Translations under genes and position numbers: made by a program | NCBI RefSeq assembly: GCF_900107925.1 | Contig: NZ_FNUJ01000009.1 | Coordinates: 365,244 to 429,243, forward strand | Reading direction: 5' to 3' | Length of the DNA: 64,000 bases | From: Amycolatopsis pretoriensis | Lineage (GTDB): Bacteria; Actinomycetota; Actinomycetes; Mycobacteriales; Pseudonocardiaceae | In this document: piece after piece, positions 1 through 8,380 of the stretch | Numbering within the stretch: the stretch's first letter is position 1 | Layout: each line of letters begins with the position of its first letter | The notes under the pieces: model-generated | The model's database searches: none | Seen by the model: only the letters and a program-made list of their open reading frames with translations | What the model was told of the DNA's origin: nothing

Positions 1-2588
1 TTGTCCTTCGCCGGGGTCAGCGCTCGCCGGGCCGACCGCAGTTCTTCCGCCGCGCGCCGGGCGAGCGGCCGGGCGCCGCAGTGCTCGCTCAGCTCGACGG
101 CCTGCCGCAGCGTCTCGATGGCCTTCTCGGACTGGCCGTGCCGCGCCTGCAGCGTGCCCAGCTCGGTCAGCGCCGTCGCCAGCTGCAACCGGGCCGACGA
201 CGAGCGCAGCGTCGTGATCGCCTTCGTCAGCGCGCGCTCGGCTTCGTCGTCCTCGCGGACGAGACCCATCGTCGTCAACGCCGTGCCCAGCGGCCGCGCC
301 GCGCCCCAGCGGGCGGAGGCGTTGATGTCCTCTTCGGCCAGCCGGGCCGCGTCGTCGGCCTGGCCCAGCGCCAGCGCCGCCCGCGCCGCGTGCGCGCGCC
401 ACGGCACGAACCCCGGGAACCGCATGCCGTGGTGGGCGAGCCGGCGCCCGCAGCTGAGCAGGTCTTCGAACCCGAAGCGCGTGTACCCGGTCGCGACGCG
501 CAGGCGGCCGCGCGCGTACAGCAGGTAGGTGTGGGTGAACAGGCCCTGGCTCGCCACGAAGTCCATCCGGTCCAGCAGCGACGTCGCCGCCTCGAACCGG
601 CCCAGGTCCACCCAGCACTCGACGAGCTTGGCCGCGCACAGCACGCCGACCGGGCACGTGGTCGTCCCGCCGCGCTCGTCGAAGCGGCGCAGCAGCGACT
701 CGAAGTGGACGCTCGCCCGCTGCAGGTCGCCGCTGGCCTGCAGCGCGATCCCGCGGGCGAGGGTCGGCAGCGCGCCGTGCGGCACGTGCACGTCCCACGG
801 CTCGCGCTCGACGTCGAGGACCCGGCACAGCCGGTCGACGTGCGCGGGCTCGTCGGCGAGCACCGACGTGGCCAGTGTGAAGAAGTAGTGCTGCTCGAAG
901 AGCTCGCCGTCGTCGCCGGTCATCGCGTCCGCGAAGTGCGCGACGGCGTCCTGTGCGGATTCGCCGCTGCGGACGGCGTCGAGTGCGAGCAGCGCCGAGC
1001 GGCTGCGCTGCGCCGCCGGGTCGGTCAGCGGCGCCCACTGCTCCTCGAAGTCGCGGAACTCCGGTGGCGGGCCGAGCCGGCTGCCGGCCTCGGCGAGGTA
1101 GGTCATGCACAGCAGCGGCCAGACGGCGTCCGGGCCACCGGCGTCGAGCCGCGCGGCGATCTGGCCGGCCGCGCTGATCGCCAGCCGCGCGTCCTGGCCG
1201 CCGCAGAGCGACAGCAGCATCGCCGACGCGATGAACGCGGCCGTGTCGCGGTTGCCGATCGTGTCGACGGCCTCCCGCACCCGCTGCGCCGCGGCGGGCG
1301 GGTCGACCTGGAACTCCGCGTGCGCCAGCTGCAGCAGCACGGCCACCCGGCGCCCGGACGTCAGCCGCTCCTCCAGCGCCCGCCGCAGGTACCGCGCGCC
1401 CAGCTCGGACCGCCCGGAGAACACGGCGTTGCGCGCGCTCAGCCGCAGCACGTCCACGCCCCACGGGATCCGGATCGACGTCGCGTCGAGCAGGTGCGCG
1501 GCCACCCGCTCGGTGGGCGCGCCGGCCTCCGACAGCAGCTTCGCCGCCCGCGCGTGGTTGACCGCGCGCGTCGTCTTCGGCATGTCCTTGAGGACGGAGT
1601 TGCGGACGAACGGGTAGGTCAGCGTGGGCCGGTTGCTGTTGTTCAGCACGTGCAGCCGGACCATGGTGTCGATCGCCTGCAGCGCGTCGAACTCGTCGAC
1701 GCCGGCGAGCTGGGCCAGCAGGTCGAACCCGGCGTCCTCGCCGAGGATCGCGGCGGCGTGCAGGATCGCCGGGGCGTGCGGGAACTCGTCCATCCGCGTG
1801 TGCAGCACCTGGCCGATCAGCGACGAGCCGAGCTCGTGCGGCTCGGCCCCGGGCAGCAGCCGCGGCCGCAGCGCCTGCAGCAGGTACGGGTTGCCGCCGG
1901 TCGCCTCGCGGCACGCGGTCGCGAGCTCGCCCTGGGCGAGGCCGAGGATCTCCGCCGCACCCGCGTCGCCGAGGCCGTTGAGGGTGATCGTCGCGGGCGT
2001 GCAGCCCGCCATCTCCAGCAGCGCGACCTCGCGGTGCGGCGGGTGGCCGATCAAGGACGTGAGTATGATCAACACCGGCAGGTCGAGCACGCGGTGCCGG
2101 ATGTAGGCGAGGCAGCGCATCGACCAGGCGTCGGCGAGGTGCACGTTGTCGATGCCGAGGAACAGCGGACCCCGCTCGGTCGCGTCGCGGACGATCCGGA
2201 AGAAGCGGTCCAGTGCTTCGCCCTCGCCGGCCGGGCCGCACTCGGCGGGGAGCCGCGCCGAGCCGGGGTCCAGCGCGTCGGCCAGCTGGCGGGCGACCCC
2301 GCCGGGCAGGTGGCTCTCCAACCGCGACCCGGTGGCGACCGCGACGGTGAAGCCGGCGTCCGCGGCCAGCGCGGCGGTGGTGTGCAGCGTGGCGCTCTTG
2401 CCCATGCCGAACTCGCCGACCAGCACCGCGCTCGCGGCCGTCCCGCCGAGCGCGACGGGGAACAGGCTGGTCAGGCGGCCGATCTCGGGCTCGCGGCCGG
2501 GGAGCCGCGGGGCGGGGCGCTTCGGTACCGAAGCCCCGCTGACGGGGTGCTCGGGATTTACTTCGGTATCCACCGTAAGGACTTTCAT
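1..2588 (-). CDS. LuxR-family (LAL-type) ATPase transcriptional regulator, C-terminus cut by window edge
   Basis: The open frame reads from ATG at 2588 to the left edge without a stop, giving about 862 residues. The N-terminus holds an AAA/STAND ATPase module: Walker A GEFGMGKS near residue 52 and a Walker B-like stretch LFLGIDNVH. A long alpha-helical, TPR-like region follows. The last visible residues (ARRAAEELRSARRALTPAKD) are the usual lead-in to the LuxR helix-turn-helix, so that domain should lie just outside the window. It starts 16 nt after the anti-sigma factor stop with no obvious Shine-Dalgarno site, which suggests coupling to the sigma/anti-sigma pair. LAL proteins are usually pathway-specific activators in actinomycetes; the target cannot be told from here. 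Confidence 0.85.
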   Translation of the reverse strand, partial: MKVLTVDTEVNPEHPVSGASVPKRPAPRLPGREPEIGRLTSLFPVALGGTAASAVLVGEFGMGKSATLHTTAALAADAGFTVAVATGSRLESHLPGGVARQLADALDPGSARLPAECGPAGEGEALDRFFRIVRDATERGPLFLGIDNVHLADAWSMRCLAYIRHRVLDLPVLIILTSLIGHPPHREVALLEMAGCTPATITLNGLGDAGAAEILGLAQGELATACREATGGNPYLLQALRPRLLPGAEPHELGSSLIGQVLHTRMDEFPHAPAILHAAAILGEDAGFDLLAQLAGVDEFDALQAIDTMVRLHVLNNSNRPTLTYPFVRNSVLKDMPKTTRAVNHARAAKLLSEAGAPTERVAAHLLDATSIRIPWGVDVLRLSARNAVFSGRSELGARYLRRALEERLTSGRRVAVLLQLAHAEFQVDPPAAAQRVREAVDTIGNRDTAAFIASAMLLSLCGGQDARLAISAAGQIAARLDAGGPDAVWPLLCMTYLAEAGSRLGPPPEFRDFEEQWAPLTDPAAQRSRSALLALDAVRSGESAQDAVAHFADAMTGDDGELFEQHYFFTLATSVLADEPAHVDRLCRVLDVEREPWDVHVPHGALPTLARGIALQASGDLQRASVHFESLLRRFDERGGTTTCPVGVLCAAKLVECWVDLGRFEAATSLLDRMDFVASQGLFTHTYLLYARGRLRVATGYTRFGFEDLLSCGRRLAHHGMRFPGFVPWRAHAARAALALGQADDAARLAEEDINASARWGAARPLGTALTTMGLVREDDEAERALTKAITTLRSSSARLQLATALTELGTLQARHGQSEKAIETLRQAVELSEHCGARPLARRAAEELRSARRALTPAKD

Positions 2589-2604
2589 GTTGGGTTGGGG
2601 CAGA

Positions 2605-3141
2605 CTACTGGAAGCCGGCTGACCACGGGAGATCCCGCAGGTCATGGCCGGTACCGGCCACGACCTGAGCAGGGGAGACGATGGACGCAGCGGATGCGAA
2701 CCAGGTCCTCGCGGTGGCCGGCCGGGCAGCGCGGACGGCCGTGACGGCCACGCCCAGCGCGAGCAGCACGAGCGCTCCGGTGGCCATCCCCCGCCGGTGC
2801 GACGACGAGCACGGCTTCCGGCGCCGGGCCGCGCCATCGCTCGGCGCCGGGTAGCCGGGGCCGGGCTGCCGGACGGTGCCGGCGAAGGAGCCATCGGAGG
2901 CCGGGGAACCGGAACCGCCGGAGTCCGGAGCCTCGCCGGAGGCCGGGAGACCGCCGGCCGGAGGTCCGCCTCGCGGCAGGTACCCCAGCCGGGCCGCCGC
3001 CTCGAGGGCCTCGGACACGGGGTGGAACCCCTCGAGGAGCTCGCGGCAGCGGGCACACCCGCGCAGGTGGGTTTCGAACTCTTCCGCGTCGTCGAGGACG
3101 CCCAGTTCGTAGGCCGCCGCCTCCCGGTGCTTCCCCTTCAT
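2605..3141 (-). CDS. Zinc-type (ZAS) anti-sigma factor, membrane-bound
   Basis: A 178-residue protein. An N-terminal HxxxCxxC motif (H25, C29, C32, with H5 upstream) is the signature of ZAS anti-sigma factors such as RsrA and RslA. A Pro/Gly/Ser-rich linker follows (about 55-110), then one transmembrane segment (about 119-139) and a short outer tail. The ATG overlaps the stop of the upstream ECF sigma gene in ATGA, so the two are translationally coupled, as is typical for a sigma factor and its inhibitor. By family knowledge it should hold the sigma factor at the membrane or in a redox/zinc-sensitive complex. The signal is not evident from sequence. Confidence 0.88.
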   Translation of the reverse strand: MKGKHREAAAYELGVLDDAEEFETHLRGCARCRELLEGFHPVSEALEAAARLGYLPRGGPPAGGLPASGEAPDSGGSGSPASDGSFAGTVRQPGPGYPAPSDGAARRRKPCSSSHRRGMATGALVLLALGVAVTAVRAARPATARTWFASAASIVSPAQVVAGTGHDLRDLPWSAGFQ

Positions 3142-3716
3142 CGGGCCGCCACTTCCCCGAGTGCTTTCCGCAATTGCCGCATCGCCGTGTACAACCGCGA
3201 TTTGACGGTTCCCTCGGGAATTCCCAGAATTGTCGCCGCCTGCCGGACCGTGTTTCCGGCGAGGTAGGTCTCGACGATGACGGCCTGATATTTCTCATCC
3301 AGTTCCGACAATGCATGACTAATCGTTAGTGCGGCTAACGAACTGTCCGCGCGGTCGGTGGACTCGGCGTTTTCCGGGATCTCCAGAGCGACCTCCTGCG
3401 GGCGGACCCGGCGATTTCGCCAGCCGTCGATGACGATCCGGCGCGCCACCGTGAGCAGCCAGCCGCGCAGCATTCCGGGCTCGCGTTCGAGCGTGCCGGA
3501 GTGCTGCCACGCGCGGATCATGGTCTCCTGCACGACGTCCTCGGCCCACTGCCGGTCGTGGTTCGTCAGGGCCAGTACCTGCGCAAACAGGGTCGCGCGG
3601 AAGTCCTTGTAGAGCAACGGGACGAGGTCGTCACCCTCGTCGGGACGCGCTCGCACCGCGGTCGCGGACGAGGCGAGTCCGACGTGGCCGTGACTTTCTC
3701 TGCCCGGTGCTTCCAT
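3138..3716 (-). CDS. ECF sigma factor (SigL/SigK-like)
   Basis: A 192-residue sigma-70 family ECF factor. Region 2 (about 35-105) contains QWAEDVVQETMIRAWQ and the DGWRNRR end of region 2. Region 4 (about 130-185) contains the helix-turn-helix TVRQAATILGIPEGTVKSRL. Regions 1.1 and 3 are absent, as expected for ECF factors. It is the first gene of a minus-strand unit with the anti-sigma factor (4-bp overlap) and the LAL regulator. The sequence is closest in style to the mycobacterial SigL-RslA pairing; that assignment is by resemblance only. Autoregulation from the 3717-3949 spacer is likely but not shown. Confidence 0.92.
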   Translation of the reverse strand: MEAPGRESHGHVGLASSATAVRARPDEGDDLVPLLYKDFRATLFAQVLALTNHDRQWAEDVVQETMIRAWQHSGTLEREPGMLRGWLLTVARRIVIDGWRNRRVRPQEVALEIPENAESTDRADSSLAALTISHALSELDEKYQAVIVETYLAGNTVRQAATILGIPEGTVKSRLYTAMRQLRKALGEVAAR

Positions 3717-3850
3717 AAAGCTCGCAACCTCACCTGACTGGCGGACCGTGGGGCCTTCGGAGCGTAGCGCACAAACACTTAATAGGCCATATGCATTAGT
3801 TTTCGTGGCCCATTAGCCGGGTGTCAACTGCGGTGGTTCATTTTCTGTCT

Positions 3851-3866
3851 TGTGACGCACGTCACA
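3851..3866. promoter_or_regulatory. Crp/GlxR-type palindrome
   Basis: TGTGACGCACGTCACA is a perfect TGTGA-N6-TCACA palindrome, the consensus of Crp/GlxR-class cAMP receptor proteins. It lies in the spacer between the divergent ECF sigma gene and the DUF4142/ferric-reductase operon, 84 bp before the DUF4142 ATG. Binding is inferred from the motif only. Confidence 0.65.
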
Positions 3867-3949
3867 GTCACTAAAAGGTGACGGCGAGAACCGGGTGTCG
3901 CCTTTTCTCCGTAACCCCCAGTGAGGACTACTTCGCGAAGGGACAACGG

Positions 3950-4618
3950 ATGCCGTTCCGATTCGTGGCTTTGTTCACCGCCACGACCGCGCTCGTGCTC
4001 GGCTGCGTTCTCCCCGCTTCCGCCGGCGAGCTGCAGCAGACCGACCGCACCCTGCTGACGCGCCTGAAGCAGCACACGCTGTGGGCGACGCCGGCGAGCC
4101 GGCAGGCCGCCGAGCGCGCCACCAACCGGCGCGTGCGCGCGGTCGCCGTCCGCATCGCCGACGACCAGGCACGTCTCGGCGTCGCCCTGCGCGCGGTCGC
4201 CGACCGGCTCGCGTTGACCCTCCCCGGCGAGCCGACCGAGCAGGAACGCGCCTGGGCCGGCGAGCTCGCGGCGGACTCCGGCGACGCGTTCGACCACGAC
4301 TACGTCAACCGCCTCCGCGCCGAGTACGGCTCGCTCTTCTCCCTCGCCTCCGCCGTCCGCGCCGGCACCCGCGACGACGACGTCCGCGCGTTCGCCCAGA
4401 CCGCCGTCGACACCTCGCTCGGCCACCTGACGCTGCTGGAAAGCACTGGGCTCGCCGAAACCACGTCCCTGCTCGTCTCCGCCACCGAGGAAGACACCCT
4501 CGGCGGCGGGGACCTCGCTCTCGGGGCCGGCTTCGTGGCCGTCGCCGCCGTCGCCACGTTCGGCCTGCTCCGCCTGCTCGGAACCCCCGGCAGGACCCCG
4601 CCGCGCACCCGGAGGTAA
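3950..4618 (+). CDS. Secreted DUF4142 (ferritin-like four-helix) protein with C-terminal membrane anchor
   Basis: ATG at 3950 is preceded by a purine-rich site (gaaggga, 3938-3944). The 222-residue product begins with a cleavable signal peptide (about 1-24, ending ASAG). The DUF4142 helical domain follows (about 25-165; the family has many exported members and a predicted ferritin-like fold). A C-terminal transmembrane helix (about 190-212) has a positively charged RTPPRTRR end. It sits 8 nt upstream of the membrane reductase gene, in the same operon. Family function is unknown. The neighbours suggest a role in the cell envelope near an iron or electron-transfer system, but this is inference. 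Confidence 0.82.
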   Translation: MPFRFVALFTATTALVLGCVLPASAGELQQTDRTLLTRLKQHTLWATPASRQAAERATNRRVRAVAVRIADDQARLGVALRAVADRLALTLPGEPTEQERAWAGELAADSGDAFDHDYVNRLRAEYGSLFSLASAVRAGTRDDDVRAFAQTAVDTSLGHLTLLESTGLAETTSLLVSATEEDTLGGGDLALGAGFVAVAAVATFGLLRLLGTPGRTPPRTRR

Positions 4619-4626
4619 GCCCGTCC

Positions 4627-5421
4627 ATGTCCCCGTCCGCCGCGCTGCTCCCGGTGTCACCGCACGACACCGGGATCGCCGAGGCCGCCGCGCTGTCCGG
4701 CCGCCTCACCTACCTCTGCATGTGCCTCACGCTGTGCTGGGGCGTCCTCGCCGCCGCCGGCTGGGTCCGCCGGTTCACCGGCCGGGACGCGCTGCGCACC
4801 GGCCACGTCGTGCTTGCCGCGTTCACCCTGGCCACCGGCACCCTGCACGGGCTGACGTTCCTCTTCCTCGAGGACGACCCGTTCGGCGTCGCCGACCTGC
4901 TGCTGCCCTTCTACGACGGCACCCCGCGGCACGCGCTCGGCATCGTGGGCCTCGAGCTCGTCGTCGCCGTGTCGGTCACCGCGGGCCTGCGCCGCGCCCG
5001 CGAAGGCCGGTGGCTGCGCTTCCACCAGGCCGGCTACCTCGCCATCGGGCTGCTCGCGGTGCACGCGTGGCTCGGCGCCGTCTCGAGCGGGCACCTGGCG
5101 GTCGTCTGGCTCGCCGGGATCACGCTGCTCGTCCCGCCGGTGCTGCTGTCGGTGCTGCGCGTGCTGCCGGCGGCGGCGCTCGTCCGCGCCGGGCTCGTCG
5201 AACCCGAGCCGGAGGTCTCCGCGCTGCGCGTCGACGTCGACGGCCACCGCTGCCACTCCTACGGCGTCTGCCAGTCCGAGGCCCCCGGGGTCTTCCAGCT
5301 CGGCCAGGACGGCCGGCTCGAGTACGAGAAACGGCCCGGTGCCGGGGAAACACCCAACGTCCGCGCGGCCGCGCGCGCGTGTCCGATGAGAGCCATCCAC
5401 GTTTTGGGAGCGACCCGATGA
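4627..5421 (+). CDS. Ferric-reductase-like membrane domain fused to a 3Fe-4S-type ferredoxin
   Basis: A 264-residue fusion. Residues about 20-195 form five or six hydrophobic helices with conserved histidines (GTLHG, RFHQAGYL, LLAVHAW), as in ferric-reductase-like or cytochrome b-type domains. Residues about 200-262 are a ferredoxin: CHSYGVC followed by ARACPM. That is a CxxYxxC plus CP arrangement, with Tyr where a four-cysteine cluster would have Cys, as in 3Fe-4S ferredoxins that serve P450s. Its stop overlaps the ATG of the ferredoxin reductase gene (ATGA). The likely route is NAD(P)H to the FAD reductase, to the ferredoxin domain, to haem in the membrane, to an outer acceptor. The acceptor is not identifiable. 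Confidence 0.82.
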   Translation: MSPSAALLPVSPHDTGIAEAAALSGRLTYLCMCLTLCWGVLAAAGWVRRFTGRDALRTGHVVLAAFTLATGTLHGLTFLFLEDDPFGVADLLLPFYDGTPRHALGIVGLELVVAVSVTAGLRRAREGRWLRFHQAGYLAIGLLAVHAWLGAVSSGHLAVVWLAGITLLVPPVLLSVLRVLPAAALVRAGLVEPEPEVSALRVDVDGHRCHSYGVCQSEAPGVFQLGQDGRLEYEKRPGAGETPNVRAAARACPMRAIHVLGATR

Positions 5422-6671
5422 GCGAACGCATCGTCATCGCCGGAGCCGGTCTCGCCGGCCTGCGCGCCGCCGAACGGCTGCGCGAACTCGGGTTCGACGG
5501 CGAAGTCGTCGTCCTCGGCGCCGAGCCCGACATCGCCTACCACCGCCCGGCGCTGTCCAAGAGCCTGCTGACCGGCGCGGTCAGCCGCGCCCAGACGCTG
5601 CTCGCCGACCCCCTGGAAGTCGACGCGGAGTGGTACTTCGACAGCCCGGTCACGGCGTTGTCGCCCAACCGGCAGGTCGTGCACCTGCGCGACGAAGAGG
5701 TCCGTTACGACGGCCTGATCATCGCGACCGGCGTCGAGCCGCGGCGGATGCCCGGGGCGCCGCACGGCCACCCGCGGGTCGTCGTCGTCCGGACCCTGTC
5801 CGACACGACGGCGCTGCAGCGCGCGCTGGCGACGAACTCCACCGGTCCGGTGGCGGTCATCGGCGACGGCTTCATCGGCTGCGAGGTCGCGTCGAGCCTG
5901 CGCGAGATGAACCGCGAGGTGGTGCTGATCGGCCGGGCGCGGGCGCTGATGGCCGAAGTCCTCGGCCCCGACATCGGCGACTGGCTCACGGCGCTGCACG
6001 CCGCCCGCGGCGTCCGCCTGGAGCTCGGGACGACGATCCGCCGCTGGCGCCCGGGACCGACGTCGGTCGGCCTGGAGTTCGCCGACGGGCGCGCGATCGA
6101 CGTGGCTTGCGTGGTGGTCGCGGTCGGCAGCGTACCGGCGGTGTCGTGGTTGAGAGGGGCGAAGCTGCCGCTCGACGACGGAGTCGTGTGCGGGCCGACG
6201 TGCCACGTGCTGGGCTCGGACACGATCGTCGCGGCGGGCGACGTGGCCCGCTGGCCGAACCTCCGCTACGACGCGACGCCCCGGCGTGACGAGCACTGGC
6301 TCAACGCGGTGGAGATGAGCCGCGCGGCGGCCGAGAACCTGCTGGCCGGGCCGGCGGGGTCGCCGGCGTACACACCGGTGCCGAGGTACTGGTCCGAGCA
6401 GCACGGCGTCCGCATCCAGGTGGCGGGCCGGCCGATGCTGGGGACGGACACGGTGCTGCTGGAGTCCCCGGTGCCGGGCACGCGGCCGATCACGGGGTCC
6501 GTGCGCGACGGGCGGTTGATCGGGCTGATCGGGCTCGACAGCCCGGCGGCGGTGCTGCATTGGACGGCGGAGCTGGCGCGGCAACACCCGGCGCCGGTGG
6601 TGGTTCCACCGCAGCGGCCCCCGGAGCCGGAGCGGCCTCGGCACCACAGCCGGGCGGTGGCGGGGTACTGA
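5418..6671 (+). CDS. FAD-dependent ferredoxin reductase
   Basis: A 417-residue flavoprotein of the rubredoxin/ferredoxin reductase (BphA4/FdR) type. The N-terminal Rossmann motif is GAGLAGLRAAERLRE. A second dinucleotide motif, GDGFIGCEVA, appears near residue 150, and the FAD-contacting VVAAGDVARWPN near 275. The C-terminal domain is typical of the reductase_C family. It is coupled by a 4-bp overlap to the ferredoxin-fused membrane protein, so that ferredoxin domain is the natural partner. It most likely oxidises NADH. The tail (about 395-417) is Pro/Arg/His-rich and looks unstructured. Confidence 0.9.
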   Translation: MSERIVIAGAGLAGLRAAERLRELGFDGEVVVLGAEPDIAYHRPALSKSLLTGAVSRAQTLLADPLEVDAEWYFDSPVTALSPNRQVVHLRDEEVRYDGLIIATGVEPRRMPGAPHGHPRVVVVRTLSDTTALQRALATNSTGPVAVIGDGFIGCEVASSLREMNREVVLIGRARALMAEVLGPDIGDWLTALHAARGVRLELGTTIRRWRPGPTSVGLEFADGRAIDVACVVVAVGSVPAVSWLRGAKLPLDDGVVCGPTCHVLGSDTIVAAGDVARWPNLRYDATPRRDEHWLNAVEMSRAAAENLLAGPAGSPAYTPVPRYWSEQHGVRIQVAGRPMLGTDTVLLESPVPGTRPITGSVRDGRLIGLIGLDSPAAVLHWTAELARQHPAPVVVPPQRPPEPERPRHHSRAVAGY

Positions 6672-6678
6672 ACCGACA

Positions 6679-6724
6679 TGAACGACTCGTTCAGGGCGCC
6701 GGACGCGATGAACGAGTCGTTCAT
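6679..6724. repeat. Paired palindromic repeat, TGAACGA-S-TCGTTCA type
   Basis: Two 15-17 bp palindromes separated by 14 bp. The central base is C in the first and G in the second, so the two copies can also pair with each other. They lie 8 bp after the ferredoxin reductase stop and could act as a weak terminator or 3'-end stabiliser. Confidence 0.75.
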
Positions 6725-6945
6725 GACGTCCGCGGCCGAGCGGGACTCGGGTTGGTTCGGGTCCGCCCGCGCCGACCGGAGGTCGCTGGGCTCACCCGCG
6801 CCCTCCCGGCTGCCGGGCCCGCCTCGTCCACCCCTTGCCGACCCGAGTCCGCTGGGCTCATCCGCGCCCGCCGGCGCCCTCGTGGCCGCCGATCCCGCGC
6901 CCACCCGCCCCGCCGAGCCGCCCGAGCCCGCGGGCTAGCCGGCCT

Positions 6946-6990
6946 CGAATGACTCATTCGGGACCACCGAAGACCCGAATGAGTCATTCG
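6946..6990. repeat. Paired palindromic repeat, CGAATGA-S-TCATTCG type
   Basis: Two 15-bp perfect palindromes, 15 bp apart, again differing only in the central base (C, then G). They lie about 50 bp before the RNase P RNA gene. Confidence 0.75.
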
Positions 6991-7037
6991 AGACGTCCCC
7001 GGCCCGCGCCCGGCGGGCCCCGGGCTACGATCTCCTC

Positions 7038-7440
7038 CGCGGACGAGCTGGCAGGGCGGCCGCGGGCCGGGTGACCGGCCCGAGGAAAGTCCGGACTCCG
7101 CAGGGCAGGGTGGTTGCTAACGGCAACCCGGGGTGACCCGCGGGACAGTGCCACAGAAAACAGACCGCCACGGCCCGCGAGGGCCGGGGTAAGGGTGAAA
7201 CGGTGGTGTAAGAGACCACCAGCGTCCCGGGTGACCGGGACGGCTGGGTAAACCCCACCCGGAGCAAGGCCAAGAGGGAGCGCGAGCTCCTGCGCAGGCG
7301 TTCGAGGACGGCCCGTCCGAGCCTGCGGGTAGGCCGCTGGAGCCTGCCGGCGACGGCAGGCCGAGATGGATGGCCGCCGCCCCGCGAGCCGTGAGGCGAC
7401 CGGGGAACAGGATCCGGCTTACATGCCGGCTCGTCCGCCC
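7038..7440 (+). ncRNA. rnpB: RNase P RNA (class A)
   Basis: Catalytic RNA of ribonuclease P, which matures tRNA 5' ends. Helix P1 is seen directly: GGACGAGC (7041-7048) pairs with GCTCGTCC (7429-7436). Universal core elements appear in order: gaggaaagtccggactcc (P4 5' side), acagaaaacagaccgcc, aagggtgaaacggtg, gtaaaccccacccg, gagatggatggccgcc, and the 3' acaggatccggcttaca. The boundaries are set by the P1 pairing and are good to a few bases. An intrinsic-terminator-like hairpin follows at 7452-7479. Confidence 0.97.
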
Positions 7441-7451
7441 CACGCGCCGAT

Positions 7452-7479
7452 GGGGACGTTCGCAGCGACGAACGTCCCC
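7452..7479 (+). terminator. Hairpin terminator after rnpB
   Basis: GGGGACGTTCG pairs perfectly with CGAACGTCCCC around a 6-nt loop. It starts 12 nt after the RNase P RNA 3' end. The U-tract is weak (ttcgg), as is common in high-GC actinomycetes. Confidence 0.7.
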
Positions 7480-7522
7480 TTCGGCCTGTCCCCGCGCGGT
7501 TACCCAGTAGTAGGGTGCGCGC

Positions 7523-8380
7523 ATGGCGGGTGACGAGAAGCGGTTCAAGTCGGCGTTCGACTCACTTCACGCTCTGGCGTACTTCGCGCCCGAGGTGGAC
7601 CAGGCCCTCACCGGCATCGGGCTGCGGCCCGGCCGGATGCCGTACTTCGCGAGCCGGTCCGCGGCCATGGGCGCCGTCGGGCCCGAGGTCGTCGCCGCCA
7701 CCTTCTACAACTTCAACCCCGAGGTCGTCGCCCGCGTGATCCCGCGCGCCTGGACCCTCGCGACGCCGGAGCAGGTCCTCACGGCCCGGCTCGAGGGCGT
7801 CGACCAGGCCCTGACCCGGCTCCTCGGCGAAGACGAGATCAAGAGCGACCACGTCGTCGAGGCCGCCGAGCTCGCCCGCGAGGCGACCGCCGGGTGCGCC
7901 GCCGAAGGCCGTCCCCTCTACGCGGCCCACGCCGGGCTGGACTGGCCCGAGCCGCCGCACCTCGTGCTCTGGCACGCCCTCACGCTGCTGCGCGAGCACC
8001 GCGGCGACGGCCACATCGCGGCGCTGCTCCTCAACGGCCTGAGCGGCGTCGAAGCGCTGGTCACGCACGTCGCGACGGGCGCCGGGTTCACCGTCGACTC
8101 CGCCAAGCTGACGCGCGGCTGGAGCGACGAGCAGTGGGACGCCGCCCAGCAGCGCCTGCGCGACCGCGGGCTGCTCGACGGCGAAGGTGCGCTGACCGGC
8201 GAAGGCGTCGCTGTCCGCGACCGCGTCGAGGCGGCCACCGAGACCGCCGCGCGCGGACCGTGGGACCACCTCGGGGCGGAGAAGCTGGCCCGCCTGGAGG
8301 AGCTCGGCCGGGAGCTCACGCGCCGGGTGGTTGCCGCCGGGGCGTTCCCGAAGGGCGTTTTCGCCCAGCGCCGCTCCTGA
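7523..8380 (+). CDS. SCO6745 family protein, winged-helix-like
   Basis: A 285-residue cytoplasmic protein with no signal peptide or membrane segment. It shows the pattern of the actinobacterial SCO6745 family: an N-terminal AYFAPE, a central PRAWTLATPEQVL, WPEPPHLVLWHALTLLREHRG, and a C-terminal part resembling a winged helix (DAAQQRLRDRGLLDGEGALT). The family has no established biochemical role. ATG at 7523 follows the rnpB terminator, so it is probably transcribed on its own. I recognise the family by pattern only. Confidence 0.75.
   Translation: MAGDEKRFKSAFDSLHALAYFAPEVDQALTGIGLRPGRMPYFASRSAAMGAVGPEVVAATFYNFNPEVVARVIPRAWTLATPEQVLTARLEGVDQALTRLLGEDEIKSDHVVEAAELAREATAGCAAEGRPLYAAHAGLDWPEPPHLVLWHALTLLREHRGDGHIAALLLNGLSGVEALVTHVATGAGFTVDSAKLTRGWSDEQWDAAQQRLRDRGLLDGEGALTGEGVAVRDRVEAATETAARGPWDHLGAEKLARLEELGRELTRRVVAAGAFPKGVFAQRRS

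Larger units (their letters stand above)
6672..7037. other. Non-coding spacer with two pairs of short palindromes
   Basis: No supported gene. It holds four near-identical palindromes in two pairs: TGAACGACTCGTTCA (6679-6693), ATGAACGAGTCGTTCAT (6708-6724), CGAATGACTCATTCG (6946-6960) and CGAATGAGTCATTCG (6976-6990). Each is perfect around a single central C or G. Between the pairs is GC-rich sequence with weak direct repeats. Related, degraded copies occur at 60251-60303. Confidence 0.8.

Noticed and set aside
81..2744. 887-codon plus-strand frame over the LAL regulator
   Set aside because: The minus strand encodes a coherent ATPase with Walker motifs; the plus frame is Arg/Gln-rich antisense.
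6678..6938. Open frame starting MNDSF with a second MNESF
   Set aside because: It is created by the palindromic repeats and the rest is Pro/Ala low complexity with no coding signature.
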